This document shows, piece by piece, positions 35,910 through 45,229 of a stretch of DNA of 64,000 bases. This stretch comes from Arthrobacter sp. StoSoilB5 (GTDB lineage: Bacteria; Actinomycetota; Actinomycetes; Actinomycetales; Micrococcaceae). The stretch lies in assembly GCF_019977235.1 (NCBI RefSeq), contig NZ_AP024646.1, positions 3,038,001 to 3,102,000 on the forward strand. Direction: 5' to 3'. The position numbers and the translations under genes are program-made. The number at the start of each line of letters is the position of its first letter. The first letter of the stretch is position 1. Under the pieces are notes generated by a model. That model made no database searches and was not told the DNA's origin. It was given only the letters and a program-made list of their open reading frames with translations.

Positions 35910-36875
35910 GTGCGATCCACCGATTCCCCTGTCCTCACTATAGACGGACTCATTAAGGATGTAGGCCCCCTGGCCTCCCTTGACGGCAAAATGCTCCGGG
36001 TTGTCAGTGGGCTGTCCATGGCGGCTGAACGAGGCCGGATTACGGCCCTCCTTGGAGCCAACGGCGCCGGCAAGACCACCACGCTTGAGTGTGCACAAGG
36101 TCTGCAGAAACGGACCGGGGGGAGCATCTCCCTCCTGGGCGCGGACCCGGATACGGCCGGCGCTGACTTGAGGTCCCGCGTAGGCGTCATGCTCCAGGAC
36201 GGCGGCCTCCCGCCGTCGGCCCGTCCCGTCCCCCTCTTGCGTCATGTTGCCGGCATGTACCGGAATCCCATGGACGTCGATGCGCTCGTGGAGCGCTTGG
36301 GCATTGCCCAGTTCAGCCGCACCAGCGTACGGCGCCTGTCAGGCGGCCAAAAGCAGCGCGTGGCCCTGGCTGCAGCCTTGGTAGGTAACCCGGAAGTCCT
36401 CTTCCTTGACGAGCCCAGCGCTGGACTGGATCCGCATTCGCGTCAGGTGGTGTTCGATCTCATTGCTGAACTGCGCGACGCCGGCATGGGCATCATCCTC
36501 ACGACGCATTTGATGGACGACGCCGAACGCCTGGCTGACTACGTCTACATCATCGACGGCGGACACAACGTCGCCGAGGGAACGGTCGCCGACCTCCTAC
36601 GGCACGACCATTCTGCCGACACCGCTATTACTGACCGGACCCTGTTCTTCGATGCACCGGCCGGACTCGAGTTTAAAGGCGTCCTTCGCGCAGGTTTGCA
36701 AGTCCTTGAAACCCGTCCTGGCAGCTACTCCATCACAGGTGCCCTGGGGCCCGCCGATCTTGCCGCCTTGACCGCTTGGTGGGCGGAACGCGAAATCATG
36801 CCAGCGTCACTGAGACTCGAGGCGCGCAGCCTCGAAGACGTTTTCCTGGACATCTCCGGAAGGGACCTCCGATGA
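35910..36875 (+). CDS. ABC exporter ATP-binding protein
   Basis: A 321-residue cassette with Walker A LGANGAGKTTTLE, signature LSGGQKQRVALAAAL and Walker B VLFLDEPSAGLDP, plus a C-terminal domain of about 90 residues. I start it at the GTG after the TAGAAT box; a TTG one codon earlier is possible. With the permease that overlaps it, it forms a DrrAB-type exporter. The same pair lies between sufR and ctaA in Mycobacterium tuberculosis (Rv1457c-Rv1458c region), where the substrate is also unknown. Confidence 0.92.
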   Translation: MRSTDSPVLTIDGLIKDVGPLASLDGKMLRVVSGLSMAAERGRITALLGANGAGKTTTLECAQGLQKRTGGSISLLGADPDTAGADLRSRVGVMLQDGGLPPSARPVPLLRHVAGMYRNPMDVDALVERLGIAQFSRTSVRRLSGGQKQRVALAAALVGNPEVLFLDEPSAGLDPHSRQVVFDLIAELRDAGMGIILTTHLMDDAERLADYVYIIDGGHNVAEGTVADLLRHDHSADTAITDRTLFFDAPAGLEFKGVLRAGLQVLETRPGSYSITGALGPADLAALTAWWAEREIMPASLRLEARSLEDVFLDISGRDLR

Positions 36876-37636
36876 GCAAACTACTGTCCCCAAACGCCGG
36901 ACCTGCTTCCCTGCCCCGCCGTATTCTGCAGCAGGGCCGTTACGAGACCATAACGATGCTCCGCAACGGCGAGCAATTGATTCTCGCAATCGTCCTGCCG
37001 TTGCTGGCCATGGCCGGCTTGACCGTTACGCCCTTATTGGATGGCCTTGGCGGCTCCCGCATAGACGTCGCCACGCCTGGAATCCTCGCCCTATGCGCCA
37101 TGTCCACAGCCTTTACGGGGCAAGGCATAGCCACAGGATTTGACCGCCGCTACGGAGTCCTGCGGTTCCTGTCCACTACTCCCCTGGGGCGCGGTGGGCT
37201 GATTGCGGGCAAGGTCCTGGCGGTGCTCGTGGTGCTGTTCCTGCAGGTACTGGTGGTGGCCGCCGTCGCTGGACTGCTGGGCTGGCAGCCACGGCCAGAG
37301 GCCTGGCTCCCGGGCATAGGCCTGCTGATTCTCGGAGCAGCCGCGTTTACGGCCTTGGGCTTGCTGGTGGCAGGAACTGTGCGGCCCGAAGCCACCCTTG
37401 CCATCACCAACCTGCTATGGATCCTGCTGGGAGCACTGGGCGGCATCGTCGTTCCGGCAGAACGGCTCCCCGCTTTGGCTCAGGGGATCGTGCACTTCCT
37501 TCCATCCGGTGCACTGGGACAGGCGTTGAGGGATGCTTTCCTGTTGGGCGTCGTCCCCCTCCCGGCCGTAATGGTCCTCCTGCTGTGGACCGTGCTTGCC
37601 GGCGCCGCAGCCATCCGCTGGTTCAAGTGGAACTGA
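36872..37636 (+). CDS. ABC-2 type exporter permease
   Basis: A 254-residue membrane protein with six hydrophobic segments and the ABC-2 layout: an N-terminal amphipathic region (RRILQQGRYETITML), helices from LAIVLPLLAMAGL onward, and VVPAERLPALAQGIVHFLPS before the last helix. The ATG overlaps the ATPase stop (ATGA). Partner of the upstream cassette; heme or cytochrome-related cargo is only suggested by context. Confidence 0.9.
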   Translation: MSKLLSPNAGPASLPRRILQQGRYETITMLRNGEQLILAIVLPLLAMAGLTVTPLLDGLGGSRIDVATPGILALCAMSTAFTGQGIATGFDRRYGVLRFLSTTPLGRGGLIAGKVLAVLVVLFLQVLVVAAVAGLLGWQPRPEAWLPGIGLLILGAAAFTALGLLVAGTVRPEATLAITNLLWILLGALGGIVVPAERLPALAQGIVHFLPSGALGQALRDAFLLGVVPLPAVMVLLLWTVLAGAAAIRWFKWN

Positions 37637-37668
37637 CCAACCAAGCAGAACTGAGAATTGAGAAAACT

Positions 37669-38613
37669 GTGAGTACGGCATCCCGCCTTCCGAAAACTGT
37701 TCAGCGGTTCACCTCCAAGCTGCCAACGGAGGTCAACCGCACCATCCGCCGACTCGCAGTGCTCTCGCTCATTGGGCAGACGGTCCTCGTGGTCACTGGC
37801 GGCGCGGTCCGCCTAACCGCCTCCGGACTTGGGTGCCCGACTTGGCCGCGTTGCACCAGCGACTCATTGGTGAATACGCCCGAGATGGGTATCCACGGCT
37901 TCATCGAGTTCGGCAACAGAATGCTGACTTTCGCCTTGGCCGCGGTTGCCGCGCTCATGCTGGTGTACTTGTGGAACCTGCGCAGGGAACGCCGCGATCT
38001 CTTCCTTCTGGCACTTGGCCTCTTGGCGAGCATCCCCGCCCAGGCTGTCATCGGCGGCGTAACAGTTCTCTCCGGCCTGAACCCCTGGGTCGTCGGGCTT
38101 CACTTCCTGGTGTCAATGGCCCTCGTGGTCTTCGCCACCTTGCTCGTCAACCGTGCTTACGGACGCACTGGACGCTTCATGGACCGGTCCCTGCCCGCGC
38201 TTCCCGCGATTGTCCGGCCCGTCATGATGGCCGTTGCTGTATTCTCCGCCATCGCGGTCATGCTGGGCGTGGTTGTGACCGGCGCAGGTCCGCACGCCGG
38301 CGACGCCGATGCTCCCCGAAACGACCTCGATTGGGACCTCTTTTCACACATTCACGCCGTGCCGGCCTACCTCATCACCGCGGGAACATTGTTTGCCGTC
38401 TACTTGGTGATCCGCCACAAGATAGGTGGACCGTTCCGCACCGCTGCATGGTTGCTGCTGGGTGTCACAGTGCTCCAGGCCATCATCGGGTTCACGCAGT
38501 ACTACAACGGAATTCCCGCACTTCTCGTGGGTGCGCACATGCTTGGAGCAGCCCTGCTGATGAGCGCATCCACCAACGCGGCCGACACCGCTAAATACAG
38601 CCCGGCCAAGTAG
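37669..38613 (+). CDS. ctaA: Heme A synthase (COX15/CtaA family)
   Basis: A 314-residue membrane protein with eight helices that oxidises heme O to heme A for aa3 oxidase. It has the loop cysteines GLGCPTWPRC, and histidines in GLHFLVS, HIHAVPAYL and GAHMLGA. In the first heme-ligand motif, where Bacillus subtilis CtaA has a histidine (EFxHR), this protein has EFGNR. The GTG start at 37669 lies 33 bases after the permease gene. It is the last gene before the repeat array. Confidence 0.93.
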   Translation: MSTASRLPKTVQRFTSKLPTEVNRTIRRLAVLSLIGQTVLVVTGGAVRLTASGLGCPTWPRCTSDSLVNTPEMGIHGFIEFGNRMLTFALAAVAALMLVYLWNLRRERRDLFLLALGLLASIPAQAVIGGVTVLSGLNPWVVGLHFLVSMALVVFATLLVNRAYGRTGRFMDRSLPALPAIVRPVMMAVAVFSAIAVMLGVVVTGAGPHAGDADAPRNDLDWDLFSHIHAVPAYLITAGTLFAVYLVIRHKIGGPFRTAAWLLLGVTVLQAIIGFTQYYNGIPALLVGAHMLGAALLMSASTNAADTAKYSPAK

Positions 38614-38626
38614 CAACCCCCACTAC

Positions 38627-38739
38627 GCTCTCTCAGATCCTGCAGCCCTGGCCCGGTTGCTCTCTCAGATCCTGCAGCCCTAGCCCGGTTGCTCTCTCAG
38701 ATCCTGCAGCCCTGGCCCGGTTGCTCTCTCAGATCCTGC
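38627..38739 (+). repeat. 32-bp tandem repeat, three full units plus a partial
   Basis: Units at 38627-38658, 38659-38690 and 38691-38722 begin GCTCTCTCAGATCCTGCAGC and end GGCCCGGTT; the second has one base change (CCCTAG). A 17-base partial unit follows. There are no spacers, so this is not a CRISPR array. It begins 14 bases after ctaA. Confidence 0.95.
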
Positions 38740-38781
38740 GGACGTCGAACATCCATTGGGAGCATCCGCTTCGGATCGGTG

Positions 38782-38832
38782 GGATGTGAGAGAACAACCG
38801 GCCAAATGGGGCTGGAAGTGAGAGAGCATCGC
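38782..38832 (-). repeat. Inverted, diverged copy of the 32-bp repeat
   Basis: GGATGTGAGAGAACAACCGG and GGGGCTGGAAGTGAGAGAGC match the reverse complement of about 1.5 tandem units with several changes. Together with the array it makes a large inverted repeat with a central segment of about 42 bases. Confidence 0.75.
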
Positions 38833-38844
38833 TGGTGGGAGACG

Positions 38845-38892
38845 AAAGGCACGACGCCGGCACTCGGGGGTGAGTGCCGGCGTCGTGCCTTT
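38845..38892. terminator. Strong bidirectional terminator between ctaA and ctaB
   Basis: A 21-bp perfect stem (AAAGGCACGACGCCGGCACT with its complement) closes a six-base loop. Both strands leave the stem with TTT or TTTT, so it can end the ctaB transcript and read-through from ctaA. Confidence 0.92.
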
Positions 38893-38916
38893 TGGTTGGG
38901 CAACTTGCGGTGCGGC

Positions 38917-39879
38917 CTAGCCGCCGATGATCGGTGATCCGATGAACGGGTCCACGGCCAACGCGATAAACAGTAGCGTCAGGTAGCTGATGGAGCCGTG
39001 GAAGACCTTCATGGCGCCCTTGTTGGAGACGTCGCCACCTTGTGCGCGCTTGTAGAGTGCGTGGCTCTCATAGAGGAACCATGCACCGGCAGCGACGGCG
39101 GCGATTGAGTAGACCCAGCCTGCACCGCCCACGGGAATCATCAGGAGCGAGCAGGCAACCATGGCCCAGGCGTACAGGACCACCTGGACAGAGACGACCT
39201 TTGCCCCGGCAATTGCGCCAAGCATGGGCACCTTGGCGTTGCGGTAATCCTCGCCGTAGCGCATGGACAGCGGCCAGTAGTGCGGGGGTGTCCACAGGAA
39301 AATGACCATGAAGAGAACGACGGCGGGCCACTCGACAGTATTGGTGACCGCGGCCCAGGCGATGAGCACTGGGAAGCAGCCGGCCGCGCCGCCCCAGACG
39401 ATATTCTGTGCGGTGCGGCGCTTGAGGATCATGGTGTAGATGACCACGTAGAAGACGATTGCACCCAACCCCAGCCACGCGGACAGCGGATTCGCCCCGA
39501 ACCAGAGGATCGCGATCGAAGCCGCGCCGAGGATCCAAGCGAACACAATGGCTTCGCGCGGGGTGACTTCCCCGGTAACAAGGGGACGCTTTTCGGTGCG
39601 GTGCATCAATTTGTCGATGTCGCGGTCGATGTAGCAGTTGAACACGCCGGCGCTGCCTGCGGCGAAAGCACCACCCACGAGTGTTGCCAGAATCAGCCCG
39701 ATGGACGGGAAGCCCCGCTGGGCAAAAATCATGGTGGGGAGGGTACTAACCAGGAGCAGTTCGATCACACGGGGCTTGGTCAGAGCCAGATACGCCTTGA
39801 ACTTACGGGAGATTCCGATGTTTCCCCGGGCCGGGGACGCGTTGAGGGGCGTATCAGTTGTGCTCACGGCGGCAGTCAC
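38917..39879 (-). CDS. ctaB: Protoheme IX farnesyltransferase (heme O synthase)
   Basis: A 320-residue UbiA-family membrane protein with about nine helices. It has the polyprenyl-diphosphate site [15 protein letters not shown] near residue 85 and the second site [12 protein letters not shown] near 210. It attaches farnesyl to heme B, giving heme O for CtaA. The start is GTG. It is divergent from tkt and convergent with ctaA. Confidence 0.95.
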   Translation of the reverse strand: MTAAVSTTDTPLNASPARGNIGISRKFKAYLALTKPRVIELLLVSTLPTMIFAQRGFPSIGLILATLVGGAFAAGSAGVFNCYIDRDIDKLMHRTEKRPLVTGEVTPREAIVFAWILGAASIAILWFGANPLSAWLGLGAIVFYVVIYTMILKRRTAQNIVWGGAAGCFPVLIAWAAVTNTVEWPAVVLFMVIFLWTPPHYWPLSMRYGEDYRNAKVPMLGAIAGAKVVSVQVVLYAWAMVACSLLMIPVGGAGWVYSIAAVAAGAWFLYESHALYKRAQGGDVSNKGAMKVFHGSISYLTLLFIALAVDPFIGSPIIGG

Positions 39880-40308
39880 TCTGTTCTATGCTCTGGGGTT
39901 CTCGCAGCGGCAGCCGTCCGGGTTTCTGACATGGAACCGCGGGCGCATGAACCGCTGGTGGCCTCCAAATATCATACCGTGGCTGGAAGTACGCCCATGT
40001 CCGCAAAATACGCCAATGTTTCGGAAAGATCACTTCCGCGCGGCGCCATCGTGATTCATATAAGGGAAATTCTGTCCAGTTAGTGGGATTCCCTGAGTCT
40101 CACGACACGTTTGGGGCTAAGCTGTTGAGCAGATCAGCACACGTTGACAATCCGGGAAACCGTATTCTCGGAAATCCGTGCGTCTGGATGAAGGATCAAC
40201 GTTTCAATGGTGAACGGCTGGTAGACACATTGCAGCGGGCGCCATCCTGTGCTTCCTGCGCGCCGTGTCCTTCCGCCTGCCGTCAGCACAGAGAGGGGCT
40301 CGGTTTTC
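39880..40308. other. Divergent intergenic region, ctaB / tkt
   Basis: 429 bases without a sure gene. Hexamers include a minus-strand TATGAT near 39972 and a plus-strand TTGACA at 40144, but no pair has normal spacing. A frame from the ATG at 40188 to 40367 encodes 59 residues with CASCAPCPSAC and runs over the tkt start in another frame; it may be a regulatory leader peptide or chance. Confidence 0.4.
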
Positions 40309-42435
40309 GTGCCACATTTGGAAGAGCAAGAACTGTCATGGACCGATCTGGACCAGAAGGCTGTTGACACCGTCCGCGTGTTGGCCGCCGACGCCGTGGA
40401 GAAGGTTGGAAATGGCCACCCCGGCACGGCAATGAGCTTGGCACCGGCAGCGTACCTGCTGTTCCAGAAGCTGATGCGCCATGACCCGAAGAACCCTGAC
40501 TGGATTGGCCGTGACCGGTTTGTCCTGTCCCCGGGACACACCTCATTGACCCTCTACATTCAGCTGTTCCTCTCCGGATACGGCCTGGAACTGAAGGATC
40601 TTGAGGCTCTGCGTACCTGGGGTTCGCTGACTCCGGGCCACCCCGAGTACAAGCACACCGCCGGCGTGGAAATCACCACCGGCCCGCTGGGCCAGGGCCT
40701 TGCGTCGGCTGTCGGTTTCGCTTACTCCCAGCGTCGCCAGCGCGGCCTGTTCGACGCCGATGCTCCCGCTGGCGAGTCGCCGTTCGACCACACGATCTGG
40801 GTTATCGCTTCCGACGGCGACCTGCAGGAAGGCGTGACGTCCGAGGCGTCCTCGCTGGCAGGCCACCAGGAACTGGGCAACCTCGTGGTGATCTACGACG
40901 AGAACCACATCTCCATCGAGGACGACACCGACATCGCTTTCACCGAGGATGTCCTGAAGCGCTACGAGGCTTACGGCTGGCACACCCAGCGCGTTGACTG
41001 GACCAAGACCGGCGACTACGTCGAAGACGTCCAGGAGCTCTACTCCGCACTCCTCGCAGCGAAAGCAGAGACGAACAAGCCGTCGATCATTTCGCTGCGC
41101 ACCATCATTGGCTACCCGGCCCCGAAGAAGCAGAACACCGGCAAGATCCACGGTTCTGCCCTGGGTGCCGAGGAAGTTGCCGCACTGAAGACCGTGCTCG
41201 GTTTCGACCCGGCCAAGTCCTTCGACGTTGACGAAGAGGTCCTGGCGCACGCCCGCAAGGTCCTTGACCGCGGCGCCGAGTCCCGTGCCGCATGGCAGAG
41301 CTCGTTCGAGGCCTGGCAGTCCGCCAACCCGGACGCCGCTGCCCTGCTTGAGCGTGTCGAAGCCAAGAAGCTTCCCGTCGGCATCGACGCCGCTCTCCCC
41401 GTATTCGAAGCCGGCAAGGACGTTTCCACCCGTGCGGCCTCGGGCAAGGTCCTCAACGCCATCGGACCCGTCCTGCCGGAGCTCTGGGGCGGTTCCGCCG
41501 ACCTCGCCGAGTCCAACAACACCACCATCGAAGGCTCGCCCTCGTTCATTCCGGCCTCGCGTTCCACCGAAGCCTGGAAGGGCAACCCCTACGGCCGCGT
41601 TCTGCACTTCGGTATCCGCGAGCACGCAGCCGCCTCGATCGTGAACGGCATCTCCCTGCACGGCCGCACCCGTGCTTTCTCGGGCACGTTCCTGATCTTC
41701 TCCGACTACCAGCGCCCGGCCATCCGCCTGGGTGCCCTGATGGGCGTTCCGTCCCTGTACGTGTGGACGCACGACTCCATCGGCCTCGGCGAAGACGGAC
41801 CCACGCACCAGCCAGTGGAACAGCTCGCATCCCTGCGCGCCATCCCCGGCTTGGACGTGGTCCGCCCCGGCGACGCCAACGAGGTCTCCGCGGCATGGAA
41901 GGCCATGTTGGAGAACCACGAGAACCCTGCCGGCATTGTGCTGACCCGACAGAACATCCCCACCTACGCCCGCGGCGAAGGCACTGCAGCGGGCGACACC
42001 TTTGGTTCCACCGCTGGTGTGGCCAAGGGCGGTTACGTCCTGGCCGAGGCTTCCAAGGACGGCGAAACCGTTGACGCCCAGGTCATCCTGATCGGCACCG
42101 GCTCCGAGGTCCAGCTCGCCGTTGCAGCCCGCGAAGCACTCCAGGCTGAAGGCATCGCCACCCGCGTTGTTTCCATGCCGTGCGTGGAATGGTTCAACAA
42201 ACAGGACGAGGCCTACCGCGAGTCCGTGCTCCCCACGGATGTGAAGGCACGCGTTTCCGTCGAAGCCGGCCTCGCACTGGGCTGGAAGGAATTCGTCGGT
42301 GACGCCGGCCGTTCGGTCTCCCTTGAGCACTTCGGTGCCTCGGCAGACTACAAGCGGTTGTTCCAGGAATTCGGCATCACGGCCGAAGCCGTTGCCGCCG
42401 CCGCAAAAGACTCCCTCGCAGGCCTGAGCGCCTGA
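40309..42435 (+). CDS. tkt: Transketolase
   Basis: A 708-residue thiamine-diphosphate enzyme that moves two-carbon units between sugar phosphates. It has [12 protein letters not shown], the ThDP motif [20 protein letters not shown] through [13 protein letters not shown], and the transketolase motif [18 protein letters not shown]. The start is GTG with GAGAGGGG 10 bases upstream. First of the tkt-tal-pgi-zwf-opcA-pgl run, all on the plus strand with short gaps, indicating a pentose-phosphate operon. Confidence 0.97.
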   Translation: MPHLEEQELSWTDLDQKAVDTVRVLAADAVEKVGNGHPGTAMSLAPAAYLLFQKLMRHDPKNPDWIGRDRFVLSPGHTSLTLYIQLFLSGYGLELKDLEALRTWGSLTPGHPEYKHTAGVEITTGPLGQGLASAVGFAYSQRRQRGLFDADAPAGESPFDHTIWVIASDGDLQEGVTSEASSLAGHQELGNLVVIYDENHISIEDDTDIAFTEDVLKRYEAYGWHTQRVDWTKTGDYVEDVQELYSALLAAKAETNKPSIISLRTIIGYPAPKKQNTGKIHGSALGAEEVAALKTVLGFDPAKSFDVDEEVLAHARKVLDRGAESRAAWQSSFEAWQSANPDAAALLERVEAKKLPVGIDAALPVFEAGKDVSTRAASGKVLNAIGPVLPELWGGSADLAESNNTTIEGSPSFIPASRSTEAWKGNPYGRVLHFGIREHAAASIVNGISLHGRTRAFSGTFLIFSDYQRPAIRLGALMGVPSLYVWTHDSIGLGEDGPTHQPVEQLASLRAIPGLDVVRPGDANEVSAAWKAMLENHENPAGIVLTRQNIPTYARGEGTAAGDTFGSTAGVAKGGYVLAEASKDGETVDAQVILIGTGSEVQLAVAAREALQAEGIATRVVSMPCVEWFNKQDEAYRESVLPTDVKARVSVEAGLALGWKEFVGDAGRSVSLEHFGASADYKRLFQEFGITAEAVAAAAKDSLAGLSA

Positions 42436-42457
42436 TACCTCTATCAAGGAGAAAACA

Positions 42458-43576
42458 ATGACCAGCACCCCCACGCAGCAGCTCTCCGACGCCGGCGTTT
42501 CCATCTGGCTCGATGACCTTTCCCGCAACCGCCTGGAGACGGGCACGCTGCAGAAGCTCATCGACGAAAAGAACGTCGTCGGTGTGACCACCAACCCGTC
42601 CATCTTCCACGCCGCCATCACCACCGGCACGGACTATGACGCCACGATCGCCGCCCAGGCCGCAGCCGGTGCCAGCGTCGAAGAGACCATCTTCGAGATC
42701 ACCACCACCGATGTCGCCGATGCCTGCGATCTTTTCGCACCGATCGCTGCGGCCACCAACGGTGTGGACGGCCGCGTGTCCATCGAGGTGGATCCCCGCC
42801 TTGCTTGGGACACCGAGGCCACCATTGCTGAGGCCAAGCACCTTTACGGCAAGGTCAACAAGGACAACGTCCACATCAAGATCCCGGCAACCCTGGAAGG
42901 CCTGGAGGCCATCACGGCAACCCTGGCCGAGGGCATCAGCGTCAACGTGACCCTGATCTTCTCCCTGGAGCGGTACCGCGCCGTCATCAACGCCTTCCAG
43001 TCCGGCCTGGAGCAGGCCAAGGACAACGGCCACGACCTCTCCAAGATCCACTCCGTGGCTTCGTTCTTCGTCTCCCGCGTGGACTCCGAGATCGACAAGC
43101 GCCTGAACGCCATCGGCACCGATGAAGCCAAGGCGCTCAAGGGCAAGGCTGGCGTCGCGAATGCACGCCTGGCCTACCAGGTCTACGAAGAGCTGTTCTC
43201 CACCGAGCGCTGGGCCGTGCTGTCCGAAGCCGGCGCCCTCCCCCAGCGTCCGCTGTGGGCGTCCACTGGCGTCAAGGACCCGGCCTACCCTGACACCCTG
43301 TACGTGACGGAACTCGTCGCTGCCGGCGTGGTCAACACCATGCCGGAGAAGACGCTTGACGCTACGTTTGACCACGGCGTGGTCACCGGCGACACCATCA
43401 CCGGCACGTACGAAGACGCCAACGAGACCCTCAACGCCCTGGAGGCACTCGGTGTTTCCTACAATGACGTCGTAGCGCTGCTCGAGTCCGAAGGCCTCGA
43501 GAAGTTCGTGGCCAGCTGGAAGGAACTCCTGGCCGACGTCGAAGGCGCCCTCGCCACCGCACGGAAGGCTTCCTAA
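42458..43576 (+). CDS. tal: Transaldolase
   Basis: A 372-residue class I aldolase-type enzyme that transfers dihydroxyacetone units. The lysine that forms the Schiff base is in [14 protein letters not shown], and the [10 protein letters not shown] and WASTGVKDP motifs match actinobacterial Tal. AAGGAG stands 7 bases before the ATG. It follows tkt by 22 bases and precedes pgi by 6. Confidence 0.97.
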   Translation: MTSTPTQQLSDAGVSIWLDDLSRNRLETGTLQKLIDEKNVVGVTTNPSIFHAAITTGTDYDATIAAQAAAGASVEETIFEITTTDVADACDLFAPIAAATNGVDGRVSIEVDPRLAWDTEATIAEAKHLYGKVNKDNVHIKIPATLEGLEAITATLAEGISVNVTLIFSLERYRAVINAFQSGLEQAKDNGHDLSKIHSVASFFVSRVDSEIDKRLNAIGTDEAKALKGKAGVANARLAYQVYEELFSTERWAVLSEAGALPQRPLWASTGVKDPAYPDTLYVTELVAAGVVNTMPEKTLDATFDHGVVTGDTITGTYEDANETLNALEALGVSYNDVVALLESEGLEKFVASWKELLADVEGALATARKAS

Positions 43577-43582
43577 CCCACA

Positions 43583-45214
43583 ATGAGCACAATCAGCTAC
43601 GACGCCAGCGGTGCCGCGCAGCAGGCCATCGCCCAGAACATCTCCAGCCTTGTAGACGACCACGTCGCCACGAGGATTTTCGCCAAGGACCACACACTGT
43701 GGGGTCCTGAAGCGGAGTCCGAATCGGCCATCCGTCTGGGCTGGGTTGAGGCTGCCGCCGTATCGCAACCTTTGGTGGACGGCATTCTCGAACTTCGTGA
43801 TGCTCTCCGCGCCGAGGGCGTCTCCCGCATTGTCCTTTGTGGCATGGGTGGCTCCTCTTTGGCTCCCGAGGTCATCGCCGGCACCGCCGGCGTCGAGCTG
43901 ACTGTGCTGGACAGCACAGACCCTGAGCAGGTAAGCGCTGCTTTGACGGACCGGCTGGCCGAGACCGCAATTGTCGTCTCCTCCAAATCGGGTTCGACGG
44001 TTGAGACAGATTCCCAGCGCAGGGTGTTCGAGAAAGCCTTCAACGACGCCGGCATCGACGCCAAGAGACGCATCATCATCGTCACCGACCCGGGATCGCC
44101 GCTGGACAAGGCTTCCCGCGAAGCAGGCTACCGCGCCGTCTTCAACGCCGATCCCAACGTCGGGGGCCGGTTCTCTGCCCTCACCGCGTTCGGTCTGGTC
44201 CCTTGCGGCCTGGCCGGCGTCGACATCCAGGCTTTCCTGGACGAGGCAGAGGAGGCCGCCGAGATCCTTAATGAGGATTCCGAAGACAACATTGGCTTGG
44301 CTTTGGGCATTGCCCTCGGCGGTACCAACCCGCTGCGCAACAAGATCGTTATTGCCGAGGATGGTTCCGGCATCGTCGGCTTTGCCGATTGGGCCGAGCA
44401 GCTCATCGCTGAATCCACGGGCAAGCTCGGCACAGGTGTGTTGCCTGTTGTTGCAGGACCGGATTGCCCCGAGGCCCTCAACGGGGCCGAGGATGTCCTG
44501 GTGGTTCGGCTGGTAAGTGCGGACGCCGACGTCGAACTTCGCGAAAACGAAGTTGCCATCGCAGGTGGCCTCGCTTCCCAGATGTTCCTCTGGGAATTCG
44601 CGACCGCTGTAGCAGGACGCCTCCTGGGCATTAACCCGTTTGACCAGCCCGACGTCGAGGCTGCCAAGGTGGCCGCGCGCGGACTGCTGGATGCCCGCCC
44701 TGAACCCACGCCAGCGGCCTTCACCGACGGCGCTGTGGAAGTTCGAGGCGGCGACTGGCTGGGCAATGCCGGCACTGCATCCGAAGCCATGCAGGCCCTT
44801 CTGGCCCAGCTCGGCACGGATGGCTACCTCAGTGTCCAGGCCTACCTCGACCGCATCTCCCACGCACCCCTTGAAGGCATCCGCGACGAACTCGCCGCAG
44901 TCTCCGGCCGTCCGGTAACTTTCGGATGGGGCCCGCGCTTCCTGCATTCCACAGGCCAGTTCCACAAGGGCGGTCCGGCTATCGGAGTGTTCCTTCAGAT
45001 CACGGCAGCATCCTCCTTGGATCTCGAGATCCCTGACCGCCCCTTCACCTTCGGGGAGCTCATTGCTGCACAGGCCTCGGGCGATGCCCAGGTCCTGGAA
45101 GGCCATGGGCGTCCCGTGTTGCGCCTGCACCTCACCGAGCGTGCTGCCGGCGTGGCCCAGCTCCAGGAAGTCGTCGCTGCACTGGCCGGCCAGGCCAGCG
45201 CACTCGAAAGCTAA
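43583..45214 (+). CDS. pgi: Glucose-6-phosphate isomerase, SIS type
   Basis: A 543-residue isomerase with two SIS subdomains: CGMGGSSLAPEV near residue 85 and SSKSGSTVETDSQRR near 133, which bind the sugar phosphate. It interconverts glucose-6-phosphate and fructose-6-phosphate. It resembles the second half of bifunctional Tal-Pgi fusions known from some Actinobacteria rather than the classical Pgi; here tal and pgi are separate genes 6 bases apart. Another classical pgi may exist elsewhere. Confidence 0.9.
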   Translation: MSTISYDASGAAQQAIAQNISSLVDDHVATRIFAKDHTLWGPEAESESAIRLGWVEAAAVSQPLVDGILELRDALRAEGVSRIVLCGMGGSSLAPEVIAGTAGVELTVLDSTDPEQVSAALTDRLAETAIVVSSKSGSTVETDSQRRVFEKAFNDAGIDAKRRIIIVTDPGSPLDKASREAGYRAVFNADPNVGGRFSALTAFGLVPCGLAGVDIQAFLDEAEEAAEILNEDSEDNIGLALGIALGGTNPLRNKIVIAEDGSGIVGFADWAEQLIAESTGKLGTGVLPVVAGPDCPEALNGAEDVLVVRLVSADADVELRENEVAIAGGLASQMFLWEFATAVAGRLLGINPFDQPDVEAAKVAARGLLDARPEPTPAAFTDGAVEVRGGDWLGNAGTASEAMQALLAQLGTDGYLSVQAYLDRISHAPLEGIRDELAAVSGRPVTFGWGPRFLHSTGQFHKGGPAIGVFLQITAASSLDLEIPDRPFTFGELIAAQASGDAQVLEGHGRPVLRLHLTERAAGVAQLQEVVAALAGQASALES

Positions 45215-45229
45215 GGCACAAAACCAAAC

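Noticed and set aside
38627..38739. CRISPR array
   Set aside because: The 32-bp units are directly adjacent without spacers and there are no cas genes.
40144..40168. TTGACA / TATTCT promoter for tkt
   Set aside because: The two hexamers are only 13 bases apart, too close for a standard sigma-A promoter.
40543..45130. Very long antisense frames opposite tkt, tal and pgi (about 695 and 917 codons)
   Set aside because: They mirror strongly coding genes in GC-rich DNA; their Gly/Val/Asp-rich composition follows from antisense codon bias and they have no ribosome sites or domains.
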